The position numbers were made by a program, and so were the translations under genes. A stretch of DNA of 64,000 nt. Origin: Miscanthus floridulus. Taxonomy: Eukaryota; Streptophyta; Magnoliopsida; Poales; Poaceae. Positions 51,335 to 61,926 of this stretch are shown piece by piece. Each line of letters starts with the position of its first letter. Within the stretch, counting starts at the first letter, position 1. Under the pieces are notes generated by a model that did not search any database, was not told where the DNA came from, and saw nothing but the letters and a program-made list of their open reading frames with translations. The stretch is taken from contig NC_089583.1 in the NCBI RefSeq assembly GCF_019320115.1, positions 84,151,928 to 84,215,927 of the forward strand, in the 5' to 3' direction.

Positions 51335-54087
51335 ATGGAGTTCAAGAACTGCGGGTCGTCGTCGCAGCGCCGGCCGGTGGTGGTGGTGGACGAGGGGGCG
51401 CCGTTGGCGAGGCAGGGGTCAGTCTACTTGTTGACGTTCGACGAATTCCAGAGCGCTCTCGGCGGCGGGGCCGCCGCCGGCGGTGGCGTCCCCAAGGATT
51501 TCGGCTCCATGAACATGGACGAGCTGCTCCGGAGCATCTGGACCGCGGAGGAGACCCAGGCCATGGCCTCCGCCTCTGCCGCAGGAGCGGGCGCGGGGAT
51601 GCCGTCCACGCCGCTGCAGCGGCAGGGATCGTCGCTCACACTGCCCCGCACGCTCAGCGCCAAGACGGTCGATGAGGTGTGGCGCAACCTCGTGCGCGAC
51701 GAGCCTCCGCAGGCGCAGGGGGCGGACGGCGGCGGACACCAACAGCACCACCGCCAGTCGACGCTCGGGGAGATGACTCTGGAGGAGTTCTTCGTCAGAG
51801 CTGGCGTGGTCAGGGAGAACCCCGCTCCAGCTCCTCCAGCGCCACCACCCATGACCATGATGCCGCCGCGGCCGGTACCTGTTGCCCCAAAAAGCTCCGC
51901 CTTTTTCGGGAATTTACCGGGTGCCGACGACGCCGCAGCTGCGGCAGCGCTGGGGTTTGCACCGGTCGGCATGGGAGATCTGGCACTGATACCGCCCAGG
52001 GCGGCGGCAGGCATGGGAGGCAGCGCCATGGCTGTGCAAACAGCGGTGAATCAGCAGCTTGATTCTGGCGGGAAGGGGTACAGCGACCTGTCGTCGCCAA
52101 CGGAGCCGCTGCCTTTTTCGTTCGAAGGGATGATTCGGGGGAGAAGGCATGGAGGCGGCGTGGAGAAAGTGGTGCAGAGGCGGCAGAGGAGGATGATCAA
52201 GAACAGGGAGTCCGCCGCGAGGTCCCGAGCGCGCAAACAGGTCTCAACCTTTTGTACTGAATTCGTGCATGTCTTAATCAAGCTATTTGTTAGTGAAAGA
52301 CTTCAATCTTGTTGGGCCGAGAATAAGATGTTACGAAAATTTTATCCAAATTAACTGAGTGTGCTTCTTGAGGCATGACGTGTTGAACTATAGCAATTGC
52401 GATTGTAATCAGAGTCATTGTACAGGCAACCTGAGCTTTCTACTTACTGTGTGTCTCTTTAAAGCAGACAATGGCCCCGTTCGCTGGTCCGAAACTTGGC
52501 TGAAAAACACTATTTCGACTTTCCTGTTTCAGTAAAACTTTCTTATTTTACTGCATAGGCTTATACAATGGAGTTAGAAGCTGAAGTTCAGAAACTCAAG
52601 GAGCAGAATCAGGAACTGGAGAGGAAACAGGTGCCTTTTCTAATTTTCTCTGAACACTACAGGTGCAGGTGCTAGATTTGCTCACTCTTTAGTGCATTGC
52701 CTCTCGAGGAGCATTACCATGCTACTCGTACATGTTAATCATGCCTCAGTTTTTTAAGACAGCTGTTTACGCCAACTTGGTGTGTCACACTTCTTAGCAT
52801 CCAGTCACGCTAGTCATAGACTCATTTTCTCGCTAAACTTTGCAATAAGTGTGGCTTTAATTTAAACGCCACATTTTCTGTGGCAGCCATAGCTTGTTTA
52901 TCCAAGATTAGGTGTGCCGATGTTTGGCAGCGAACCAAGGTCACTTTAAGTCATTATGAAATGGGTAGTTTCAGCATGCCCCATGTTGCCGTCATCAGTA
53001 GTGAATCATTCACTGTCTACTACGCTCCTGTACTTTTCAGCATGACAGCTATAGACCTATAGTACAGTGTTCATGTGTTATGGTGCACCGAACCTGTGCA
53101 CTTCCAATTTATATGAACCTGTGCACGGAACATGTAGGTGTAGTGATACTGCGTTCATAGGTTATGCTAAACACTTCTAAGAATAGGCACACATTCTTAC
53201 ATCTCAGACTCTGTTCTTTGGATGTCTTCATAGTACTGATCATTCATTTCTTCATAATGCAGGCAGAGATTATGGAAATGCAGAAAAACGAGGTAACTGT
53301 TAATGCCAAATTTCCTGTGTTTGACCCCTGTATATTATCTTGACGCTCTTTCTGGTTTGCTAAAACTTTGGCAGAGTAATATTCAGCCTGTAAGCATACT
53401 ACTTCTTCTATTACTTTGCCAAAAATAACCAAAGATGAAAGAATGGCATGAAGAAAAATCCATATTATTCGAATATACTCCATTAGTCTCGCGTTGTGAG
53501 TTGCTAGCTGAGCAACCAATCACCAAAAAAAATTGGTTGTAGGATTCAGTTAGGGACTCACACTTGCAGAGTTTCTTTCTATTCCGCACATTTAGTTCAA
53601 CTTAACTTCAAATATACTACATTACCCTTGTACCCTACTCAGCCCGAGTTCATATCGATTATGATTGTCTGTTACTCAACAAAGTATAATTTTCCTTATC
53701 CAAAGAAAAAAAATCGAATTAGGCTTTTAAGACAGCTGGCTTTGATACATGTGTGTTATCTCAATATTATGAGGGCTCCATGAGATGAGAGGATGGATAG
53801 CTAGCTCGACTAACCGACCAATAGTAATTAACTGGACTATTTGGTTTTTGGAGTTTTCCTTTTACCTCCTTCTAAAATATTTTACTGTCAGATATTTGGA
53901 GCAGTTTACAAATATACAACATTGCTACCAGCACATATAATTCTAATTTTTCATAATGACCCACCTGTTTTTACATTTGGTAATGATGTTTGCAAATTTT
54001 GCCCGACAGGCACCAGAAATGTTGAAGGATCCATTTGGACAGAAGAAACGGCTGTGCTTGCGAAGAACATTGACTGGCCCTTGGTGA
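51335..54087 (+). CDS. Group A bZIP transcription factor (ABI5/ABF/TRAB1-like)
   Basis: Four exons: 51335-52240, 52559-52630, 53263-53292 and 54010-54087, all in phase 0 with GT-AG borders; 361 residues. Conserved group A blocks: C1 RQGSVYLLTFDEFQSALG (residues 26-43), C2 SMNMDELLRSIWTAEE (58-73), C3 TLSAKTVDEVWRNLVRD (106-122) and TLGEMTLEEFFVRAGVV (143-159). The basic region NRESAARSRARKQ ends exon 1 (about 282-302), the Leu zipper spans exons 2-3, and the C-terminal KKRLCLRRTLTGPW is the C4 block. R-x-x-S/T sites at 26-29, 96-99 and 140-143 are targets of SnRK2 kinases in this family. Such nuclear proteins bind ABRE and activate ABA and drought genes. Start: first ATG after a purine-rich leader. 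It looks functional. Confidence 0.9.
52470..52545. mobile_element. MITE fragment in bZIP intron 1
   Basis: GGCCCCGTTCGCTGGTCCGAAACTTGGCTGAAAAACACTATTT matches the left half of the MITE at 56395. It stops about 15-20 bp before the exon 2 acceptor (52558), so MITE sequence supplies part of the intron end. Confidence 0.55.
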
Positions 54088-54829
54088 TGATTGTCTGGAA
54101 CAGCCGATGACTTGCAGTTGCTGCATACCTGCAGTGGCGCTTGGGATCTGTACATAATTTCTCTCCTATAGACTAGCGATGAACATAGTCGGAATGATTG
54201 TACTGTTAGCTCCCTTCTGCCGCTTATGTAGTACATCAGTACCATAGTGGTGGAATCGAAAACTGACATGTAGATTATGTTAGTAGGGTACCAAATGGAG
54301 TGAAGCCGGCCGCAAGAGTCGGCTTTAGCCATCCTCCAGAGCTTGTGTAGAGTTGCCTAGGTTTGCATCTTGCCAGAACATCGTATAGAGATTCTTGGAT
54401 GATTTTAAAAGATCGGTGACTGGGTGTAAGTAGATTGATGGGATCCAAGCATGGCAGCGTTCAGGATGCAGCCCGGCTTGAAGACTGTATATCTGATGGC
54501 TATAGAGCTGTAGTATGCAAACTGTCCTGCTGCTGCTTGTGTAGTTGTGTGTAATGGTGAAATCGGAATCCGTTATTTTGTATTACTTAGCAAATATACT
54601 CACAAGAACTTCTAAATACCAACATTAAAAAGTTGGATAGAGTCTTACTAAGTACATATTGGGAGTAAAATTTCCCATTAGCAATGGTGCAAGCTTTAGA
54701 TAGGGATATTTTATATTTTCGACCATACACCTCTTCTTACTAGATTCTTGAACTGCTGCTCATCGTAGTAACCAATAGTTGTTTACATTTGTATTGTGTT
54801 GGTTAGCATGGGAAGGGTTCTATGAAAAA
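54088..54829 (+). other. 3' UTR of the bZIP gene and downstream DNA
   Basis: No gene. T/G-rich sequence after the stop codon up to about 54590 is compatible with a 3' UTR; the polyadenylation site cannot be fixed from the sequence alone. Confidence 0.5.
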
Positions 54830-56345
54830 GTGCCATGTGTTTGGAATGAGGAGACAGGAGGGTCCAACTCGATGCAAAGATGGCAATGCAAAATACAATG
54901 TTTGCGTTAGTACTTGAGAGGTTGGGCAAGAAATGAAAAGGCAAAATTAGATGAGAGAAAGAGGTTATTACAAGTTTGGTTGATGCTTTAGATAAGAAAG
55001 CAGAATTTTCCTTTATTTTGACAAGACAGGATCTACCATATGTTCAGGGAAGAAGATATTGCATTGTTTCAACGCTCCAAATCTGAAGACTTGTTAGATG
55101 GGACAACAATACAAAGTATTTCCAACCTATTGCAAATGGCAAGCATGGCAAAACTCTATTTTTCAGTTGGAAGGTGATGATAGAGTTAAAAGAGGAATAG
55201 GAGTTAAAGGAACATACAACAACTTACTATCAAAATTTATTGGGACCTACAGAAACGAATGGTTTTAAAATGTTGGAAGATAGTCCACAAGTCTCTGTCT
55301 TAGAGAATGATTTTTTTGCAAACATGTTTACCGAAAATGAAGTGAAGGTAGCCATTTTCCAAATGGAACGTGATAAAACCACTAGGACCCGATTATTTTC
55401 TGACAAATTTATCAAGTGTTCTGGGAGGTTATAAAAGTTTATTTGATGGCAATGTTTTATGACTTTCTTAATGGAAAACAAACTTGTTTAGACTCAATTT
55501 TGGAATTACTAATTTTACTCCCAAAGTGTCAATAAGAAACCCTAATACAATAATTTAGGCCAATTTGTTTGTTAAGTGCTAGTTTCAAAACTTTTACAAA
55601 AGTGGCAATGATTAGAATAAATAAGGTTGCTCAAAAAGTAATTAGTCCCTCACAAACGACTTTCCTTCCTGGAAGATATACTTTGTAAGGGGTAGTCATT
55701 TTACACGAAAAAATCCATAAGTTACTCCATCCGTCCACGAAAAGATGTAACTATCGGATTTGTACAAGTCAAACTAGCTTAACTTTGACCAAGTTTATAG
55801 TAAATAGTATTAACATTTATGTCTTCAACTATGTTTACTACCAAAAAATATATATTATAATTAATTTAATGATACTTATTTTGTCAAACTTTAAATTGTT
55901 TGACTCCTAAAAAAATGAAAATTTACATCCTTTTAAGGACGAATGGAGTACAAAGTAAAATAGGTCAATGGGGTCATTTTACAGGTAGACTTTGAGAAAG
56001 TTTGATAAAGTTAAATGGCCTTTTCCGGAGCAAACTCTTTGGATGAAAGGTTTTCCACCATTGTGATGTCATTGGGTTCAACAATTAGTTTCTAAAAGAA
56101 ATGTGGGAAATAAAGTGAACAATGATATGGAGTCATTATTTTTAAATAAAAAAGGGCTACGACAAGGTGATACTCTATCAGTGGTTCTTTTTAGTTTAGT
56201 GGTGAATATGATATCTATATTCATTGCTAGAGCCAAAAAAAATATGGTCAAATTTGAGGAGTTATAACATATCTACTAGAAGATGGTCTTTCATTTTGCA
56301 GTATGCTGATAATACAATCTTGTTTGTGGAGGATGATCTTTGATA
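54830..56345 (+). pseudogene. L1-type LINE remnant (linker and reverse transcriptase)
   Basis: Decayed coding sequence in several frames: RWQCKIQ..LRGWARN near 54880, KYFQPIANGKHGKTLFF near 55110, FTENEVKVAIFQMERDKT near 55330, PICLL-like and INKVAQKVISPSQTTFLPGRY near 55560-55680, KGLRQGDTLSVVLF near 56150 and the catalytic QYADNTILF near 56300. All are motifs of plant LINE ORF2. Interrupted by a Stowaway MITE. No endonuclease or 3' tail is recognisable. Confidence 0.8.
55723..55950. mobile_element. Stowaway-type MITE inside the LINE remnant
   Basis: TACTCCATCCGTCC ... GGACGAATGGAGTA inverted ends with TA target bases and an AT-rich interior. Typical of mariner-related Stowaway elements. 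Confidence 0.8.
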
Positions 56346-56394
56346 GGCTAAAAACACATGGACTCCTAGCAAGGATTTAGTGATTTTGGTAGTT

Positions 56395-56533
56395 GCCCGT
56401 TCGCTGGTCTGAACTTTGGCTGAAACTGGCTGAAAACACTGTTCCGGCTGAATTGTTGTGAGAGAAAAACACTGTTCCGGCTGAAATAACAAGCCGAACA
56501 AGCCGAATATGGGGTAAGCCGAACAGGGCCAAT
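56395..56533. mobile_element. hAT-like MITE 3
   Basis: GCCCGTTCGCTGGTC ... AAGCCGAACAGGGCC with a duplicated ACACTGTTCCGGCTGAA core. Right after the LINE remnant. Confidence 0.65.
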
Positions 56534-57544
56534 ATAACCATTTATACTAACAAACATAGCTAGTATATAAGGTACATTGGTCCATAGGATGCAAAGATGG
56601 ACTTGAGCTTAGCTAAGGTGAAAATCAAAGAATCAACACCACAAATGAAAGTCAAAGAAGAGCAATGAAGTCCCTAGAAGACAAGCAAGAAGTTCAAGAC
56701 CTCAAGAAAATGAAGCCCCTAGACAAACAGACGCGAAGAAACGGCACTCAGAGAGCACCAGAGTTTTCTGGTAGCACCATATTAGCTCTGCAGTGTAGCA
56801 CCAGGCAAACAATTGGAGAAAAGACTTCCAATAATCAGCTCAACAGCTAGCTAGTGATATTCTTTGTTTCCATCTTTTTCTTTGGATTCATCTAATGACC
56901 AGGACGTAATCCTAGCTGCGAGGAGTAAAAGTCCAAAAAAATGGATTTTTTGTTATAAATTTAAATTTGATTTATGTCATACATTTATTTATTTATGAGA
57001 AATCTGGGGGTCATATTTCCTTATAATTTGAAAGTCCCAAATGATCATAAAATTGTTTTCGATTCACCAAACATATTCTTATCTCTTTCTAAAGGAATTA
57101 AAAACAAAATAAGAAAAATAAAAAAGACTAGAATTCTGGATTTTTCCAATTTCTCTCACTAAAATATTCTAATATTAAAAATAGGTTTAGTTACTTAAAT
57201 TCAAAAGGTGAATAAAAGACTTTCGGTATCTAGTTATTAGTTAAAAAAATATTTATAAAAATAAAAAAGATTGAATAATTTTACTTTGTAGTAATTTTTG
57301 TATTTGTTTCTGTTAAAATAAAAGAGCTCTCTTGTTTCTTAATTGATTGATTGAATTCCAAAGTGGACACTAGAAATTTTCACCAATCATGGGTGGATAA
57401 AAGGATTAATGGTTAGGTTTTTTCTATATGAATTATTGCTTTATGCTCATAAACTTGTTGGCTATTTGTTAGTTTTTGCTTTATAGTTGGAGCCAGAATT
57501 ATTGCTTTATGCTCATAATTTTTTGCTAGCTAATTTTTAGGCAA
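56534..57544. other. Non-coding DNA; possible copia LTR scrap
   Basis: 56580-56850 (GAAGTCCCTAGAAGACAAGCAAG ... AGCACCAGAGTTTTCTGGTAGCACC) resembles the U3 of SIRE-type LTRs but is too short to place. 56880-57540 is AT-rich with no recognised feature. Confidence 0.35.
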
Positions 57545-57757
57545 GCTCTGTTTGGATTCACCTGCTAATAGGTGGTTGGATAGTGCGTCGAAGGTTTATA
57601 TGAATTATTAGCATATATTGACAACTATAAACCTGTTAATGAAACTAATAATTAATCATCATCTAGCTAATAATTGGTAGATTTATTAGCAGGTATGTTT
57701 GAATCCATAATTACTAATTTTAGATTCTAATTTTTAGTGCTAATAGATCAAAACAGG
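57545..57757. mobile_element. Probable MITE with CTGTTTGGATTCACC ends
   Basis: GCTCTGTTTGGATTCACCTGCTAATA at the left and, reading inverted, TTAGCAGGT...TTTGAATCC and GATCAAAACAGG at the right. AT-rich interior with no coding capacity. Confidence 0.45.
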
Positions 57758-57955
57758 TTAAAAAAACTAGTGGATATGTGTGGGTCACCGATGAAATGGG
57801 CCGATCTGACATTGCTCCAAATACCGTAAGCAGCAGACCGTTCGTGGTCTACTTCGACAATTCTCTCTTACACCCCACATTGATTCCGTTGTAGTCTAGG
57901 CCCAACTTGCGCCCCTCGCAACGCCTAGTCGGGGATCGGACCGGCGGAAACTTAT

Positions 57956-58002
<47 letters not shown>

Positions 58003-58281
58003 TTGCCCCAGCTACAGGAGAGAGCGGCGACTCTAGGCGGAAGAACTTCCCACCGTCGAGTTGGCCGGCTCCTCCCCTCTGATGCTCCTCACCGGCGTCG
58101 GAGTGGGAGGGTGGCTTGGCTTTGGCTATCAGTGTTTTGGTTTGTAGATCTAATAAATAGCTTAGTTAGTTTTAATAAATAAGGCTCCGGTGTGGTGGTG
58201 AGCCTTCACCGGTGTTCGTGTCCCTCTTAGTCTTCTCCGACATGACTTTCGGTGATATGCTTTTGAGGTATGTGTGTACTC
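57758..58281. other. Unassigned GC-richer DNA with (AG)20
   Basis: A perfect AG dinucleotide run of 40 bp at 57961-58000, flanked by GC-rich, gene-leader-like sequence. An open frame through the run is a poly-Arg-Glu artefact. I cannot assign the flanks. Confidence 0.45.
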
Positions 58282-58284
58282 TAA

Positions 58285-58622
58285 GCCCTTATTTAGTTCC
58301 CATTCTAAAAATTTATACCTATCAAATTGAATGCTTGACACATGCATGGAGTATTAAATATAGACTAAAAATAATAATTGCACAAATTACAACTAATTTG
58401 CGAGACGGATCTTTTAAGTCTAATTAGTTCATAATTTGACAATAAAGTGCTATAGTAACATATGTACTAATGACGGGTTGATTAGACTTAATAAATTCGT
58501 CTCGCGGTTTACTAACGGATTCTGTAATTTATTTTTTATTAATATCCGAACATCCCTATACGACACTCCATATATAACACATGATGTGACACCTCAAAAC
58601 TTTACACCCGAAACTAAAGGCC
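58285..58622. mobile_element. Tourist-like MITE
   Basis: 338 bp between TAA duplications (58282-58284, 58623-58625). Inverted ends (GCCCTTATTTAGTTCC, and GGCCTTTAGTTTC read inverted). The interior TAATAAATTCGTCTCGCGGTTTAC is very common in grass genomes. The 3-bp TAA duplication fits PIF/Harbinger-Tourist. Confidence 0.65.
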
Positions 58623-58625
58623 TAA

Positions 58626-58964
58626 TAATGGTTGGGGTGGAGTTAGTTCTACTCCCCTGGTTAGAGTTCTTCTTCGGCCTGCTGCTCCAGATTTGTCTGG
58701 TCTCGGTAGGTGCCGTTGCTTCTGCTTCTCCTCGCAGGGGAAGATGTCTCTTCCTCAATCCTCAGGCCGACGGGTTTTCTGCCTAGTTCGTTCAGTGATC
58801 TTCAGGTGTCTTAGGATTTGGATACCGTCTGTAGCGGCTTCAAAATTTGAATTGGCTCATGGTGGCCTTACCTCGTCGGTTCCTTTTCAGATTGTTGCTC
58901 CGGTCTCATCGATTCTCTATGGCTTTGGCACCCAGAAGATGAGCAGGGGAGACCATTAGCCTGT
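58626..58964. other. Unassigned DNA
   Basis: T/C-rich sequence with short open frames that do not resemble a known protein. No support for a gene. Confidence 0.3.
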
Positions 58965-59095
58965 TCGGTTGGCTGGTTCGTATCGTTGCTGGTTCGTGAA
59001 GAAAGTACTGCTGGCTAGTTTGTGTGAGAGAAAAATACTGTTCCGACTGAATATTTATGATCGTTTACGATAAGCCACAGCTAAACCACCAGGCT
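58965..59095. mobile_element. hAT-like MITE 4, decayed
   Basis: CTGTTCGGTTGGCTGGTTCG ... GAGAGAAAAATACTGTTCCGACTGAA with the family core; the right end is degraded. Confidence 0.55.
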
Positions 59096-59693
59096 ACATG
59101 TCCAGCACTTGTGTGCGTGTTGTTGTAATTCCATACTTCATCAGGGTCCTGTTTGTAACTTGGGTGTATTGTGTTACATGTAATGCAATCCACCCTTTTC
59201 TAAAGAGAGAGAGAGAGCGCGCGCACTTCACTGCAGTGGACGGATCGAGGGAGCACCCGTGAGCCGTGAACACGGTTCACCGGTCACGGTCATCATCCCG
59301 CCGACGATCCACCCTAGCCTCGCCAGCCAGCTAACCTACGATTTCTTTCCCTGATCTATGTACTCTGCTCCTAACGTATGCATATTTATATGAACTTTTC
59401 AAAAAAAAAAAAACTACGAAGCTATTCATGTAGCGCAACAGACCAACAGTGCACGATGGGATAGGATACATATTTTGCATCGGATGCTTTCTTGTTTTCG
59501 AAAACCGCATCGGATGCTTTCCTGAATGAACTTCACAGTTCGTGTCATCATCGTGTGGCAACGGCAAACAGGTGCTCCCAGTCCCAGGTCACGACGATAA
59601 ATGTTCAACATTGACGTCGAGTGATCTTTGGACTTGATGCCTCGATTTGAGCCGGATGCCATGCCGTGCGCTAGCACCGTGGGTGAGTGGGTC
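59096..59693. other. Unassigned DNA with a short AG run
   Basis: Contains AG repeats at 59201-59217 and a 14-base direct repeat CGCATCGGATGCTT near 59475-59520. No gene seen. Confidence 0.35.
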
Positions 59694-60018
59694 TACTCCC
59701 TCCATCCCATAATTATTTTCCTAGATCGCTTTTATTTTCCTAGGCAAAGAAAAAAACGGTAGAGAAATTTATAGATTACAGTAGTGTAAAAATATCGGCT
59801 ATAGGATTTGTATCGATCAAACTCTCTTAAATTTGGTTAGATTTATATAAAATATTATGATATTTTATCTTCAAGTAAGTTTATTATGAATATATTCGAT
59901 AAATGCTATGAATTATGTACCATAAATATTAACATTTTTATATATATTTAGTCAAAGTTTAAAATATTTGGATTTTCAGAAAGTGAGAATGACATTGTTT
60001 TATGGGGCAGAGAGAGTA
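59694..60018. mobile_element. Stowaway-type MITE
   Basis: TACTCCCTCCATCCCATAA ... TTATGGGGCAGAGAGAGTA inverted ends with TA target bases, AT-rich interior. Confidence 0.78.
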
Positions 60019-60189
60019 TCTTACATTACTACCTCAACAGAGGCACCATGTAAATTCTCATTAGACAGCATTAAGAAAAAACTAAATCCTAGAAATCCTT
60101 ACAATAATCAGAAATATCTGACCTTTAATTTGGTAGACTCTAATCATCATCGCTGATAATAATCATTAGAACAATTATAATTTATAAAA

Positions 60190-60650
60190 AACACCTTTAT
60201 TATAATAAAAATACATAAAGAAACCTCTTAATTTTGCATCTAAATTATCAACCTCTTCCATTATGAAAGATAATTCAAAATAACCCCCTAGATTTTATAT
60301 ATAAATTACCCACATATGTCATTATGAAAAGTAATTCAAAATACTCTCTATTTTTGCATCTAAATAACTTACTTTGACATTATGAAACATAATTCAAAAT
60401 AGCCCCCTCACATTGTATCTAAATTATTGACCTTTGCTACTATGAAAGACAATTAAAATAACCCTCAAACTTTACATCTAAATTACCCACTTCTAGTCGT
60501 TATGAAAGATAATTTAAAATGCACCATATGACTACCCACCTTTGCAATTTTGAAATATAATGCAAATTAACATGCTAAATTTTTCTTCAACCTACAAATC
60601 ATTATGAAACATAATTTAAAGTATTACCTTATTTTATGTATAAAAAACTT
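60190..60650. repeat. AT-rich minisatellite, period about 60 bp
   Basis: Degenerate units centred on TTATGAAAGATAATTCAAAAT at about 60261, 60322, 60380, 60440, 60500, 60548 and 60602, separated by CATCTAAATTACCCACCTTTG-like sequence. Seven or so copies. Confidence 0.7.
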
Positions 60651-60784
60651 ATTGTTATGGGCTTGTTCGGTAGCCCTTTTCAGCGACCGTGGCTGCCGAA
60701 TTTTTTATAATTTGGCTCTTTTTGAAAGTTTCTCACAAATAGACCCCTGGTGAAAAAAAAATTTAGGAAATGGATCCTTAGCTT

Positions 60785-60920
60785 GGCGCCATTGATGCTG
60801 ACGCCGAGCTAGGCGCCAGCGTCTCTGGCGCCGAGCTCCTGGGCACGGTCGATGACCTATCAGGGGGCTCGGCGCCAAAGTGATGGCACCGAGCTTGGCG
60901 CCGAGCTCAGCGCCGTAGTG
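60785..60920. repeat. GGCGCC/GAGCTC-rich cluster
   Basis: The palindrome GGCGCC and variants recur about seven times in 130 bp, several joined to GAGCT(C/T). It sits about 0.6 kb upstream of the GRF zinc-finger fragment and probably belongs to the same repeat family. Confidence 0.5.
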
Positions 60921-61439
60921 ACTGGCGTCGAGCTCCCTGCATTTAACCCTGGCCCAACCTTCTTGTTCGAGCGTTCTTCCTCTTCTTTCTCCTCCCTCTC
61001 GGGTTTTTCTCTCCCCACTTCACCCTACCTCATGAACCGTCATATTGGACCTTGAAAACCGTGATTTGATCCGTAGATCTTCGAGAGCAAGGTATCCTCG
61101 CTCTCCTCCTTGTTTTTTCGCATCGATTTGGTATATATTATCGGATTTTTGAACCTAAGAATCGTTATCACTTAGGGTTTTATTGTATCCCTCAATATAT
61201 GTATTATACAACCATAGGTTGATTCACAGGCGTGGAAAAAGCTATCAAACTTAGGCGCATGTAGTTATGTTATGGGTTTATTGTTGTGGATCAAATGAGA
61301 AACCCTAGGTTTAGGGTTTAATGTTAACTGCTTTTGGTTCTTAGAACGAAATTGGCTATATTGTAGTTATGGTTCTCATTGATATTTATTTGTGATGTTT
61401 TGATTTATGTTTGTTAAGTTACATCTGTTTTGTTAGATG

Positions 61440-61905
61440 CAAGAAATGTTTCGGGAGGAGTTTTAGCGAAAACGGGGTCGTCCTTGAGAATTATACCCCG
61501 ACACGTCTAGCAAAGATGCCCCGTCCCTCCTGACCTCCCTATCCCTAACTGTGACTATGGTTTCTCGGCCCATATTTTTCAATCAAAACATCCGGACACA
61601 GCGGCGCGCTACTTCTACACATGTAGTTGGTTTAATGTAAGAAATTATTTGCACTATCCTTTTTTTTTTATTTGTGTAAGTATGCTACTAATATTTTATT
61701 GGAATCTCATTATGTAGGACTATGAGAGGTGCTTTTTCTTTTAGTGGATCGATGGTGCAGACAAGTTTGATCCTAGGTACCTCTTTTTCGATAATTGGTT
61801 TAGAGGGAGACATCCACGTGAGCACTTCAAGCGGTGGGTTCCACCCCCCTAACCCTCCACCAATGACGGCTAAGGAGAATCACCTAGCTGTAGTTAGATG
61901 ACTCG
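61440..61905 (+). pseudogene. Broken GRF-type zinc-finger gene fragment
   Basis: Decayed exons: PNCDYGFSAHIFQSKHPDTAARYFYTCS near 61540-61625, a GT-AG intron at 61637-61717, then DYERCFFF, a TAG where Gln/Leu is usual, and WIDGADKFDPRYL. The Cys/His spacing matches GRF zinc fingers found in plant mobile-domain and transposon-derived genes. Upstream (60960-61440) is leader-like with no clear start. The stop and frame breaks suggest a dead copy. Confidence 0.6.
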
Positions 61906-61926
61906 AGGAACCTCCTAAAAGGACCT

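Noticed and set aside
53376..53390. Mini-exon between bZIP exons 3 and 4
   Set aside because: AG...GT borders exist, but joining exon 3 directly to 54010 already gives the conserved spacing to the LRRTLTGPW end.
57907..58182. ORF through the AG repeat encoding poly(Arg-Glu)
   Set aside because: Created by the dinucleotide run; flanking residues match nothing.
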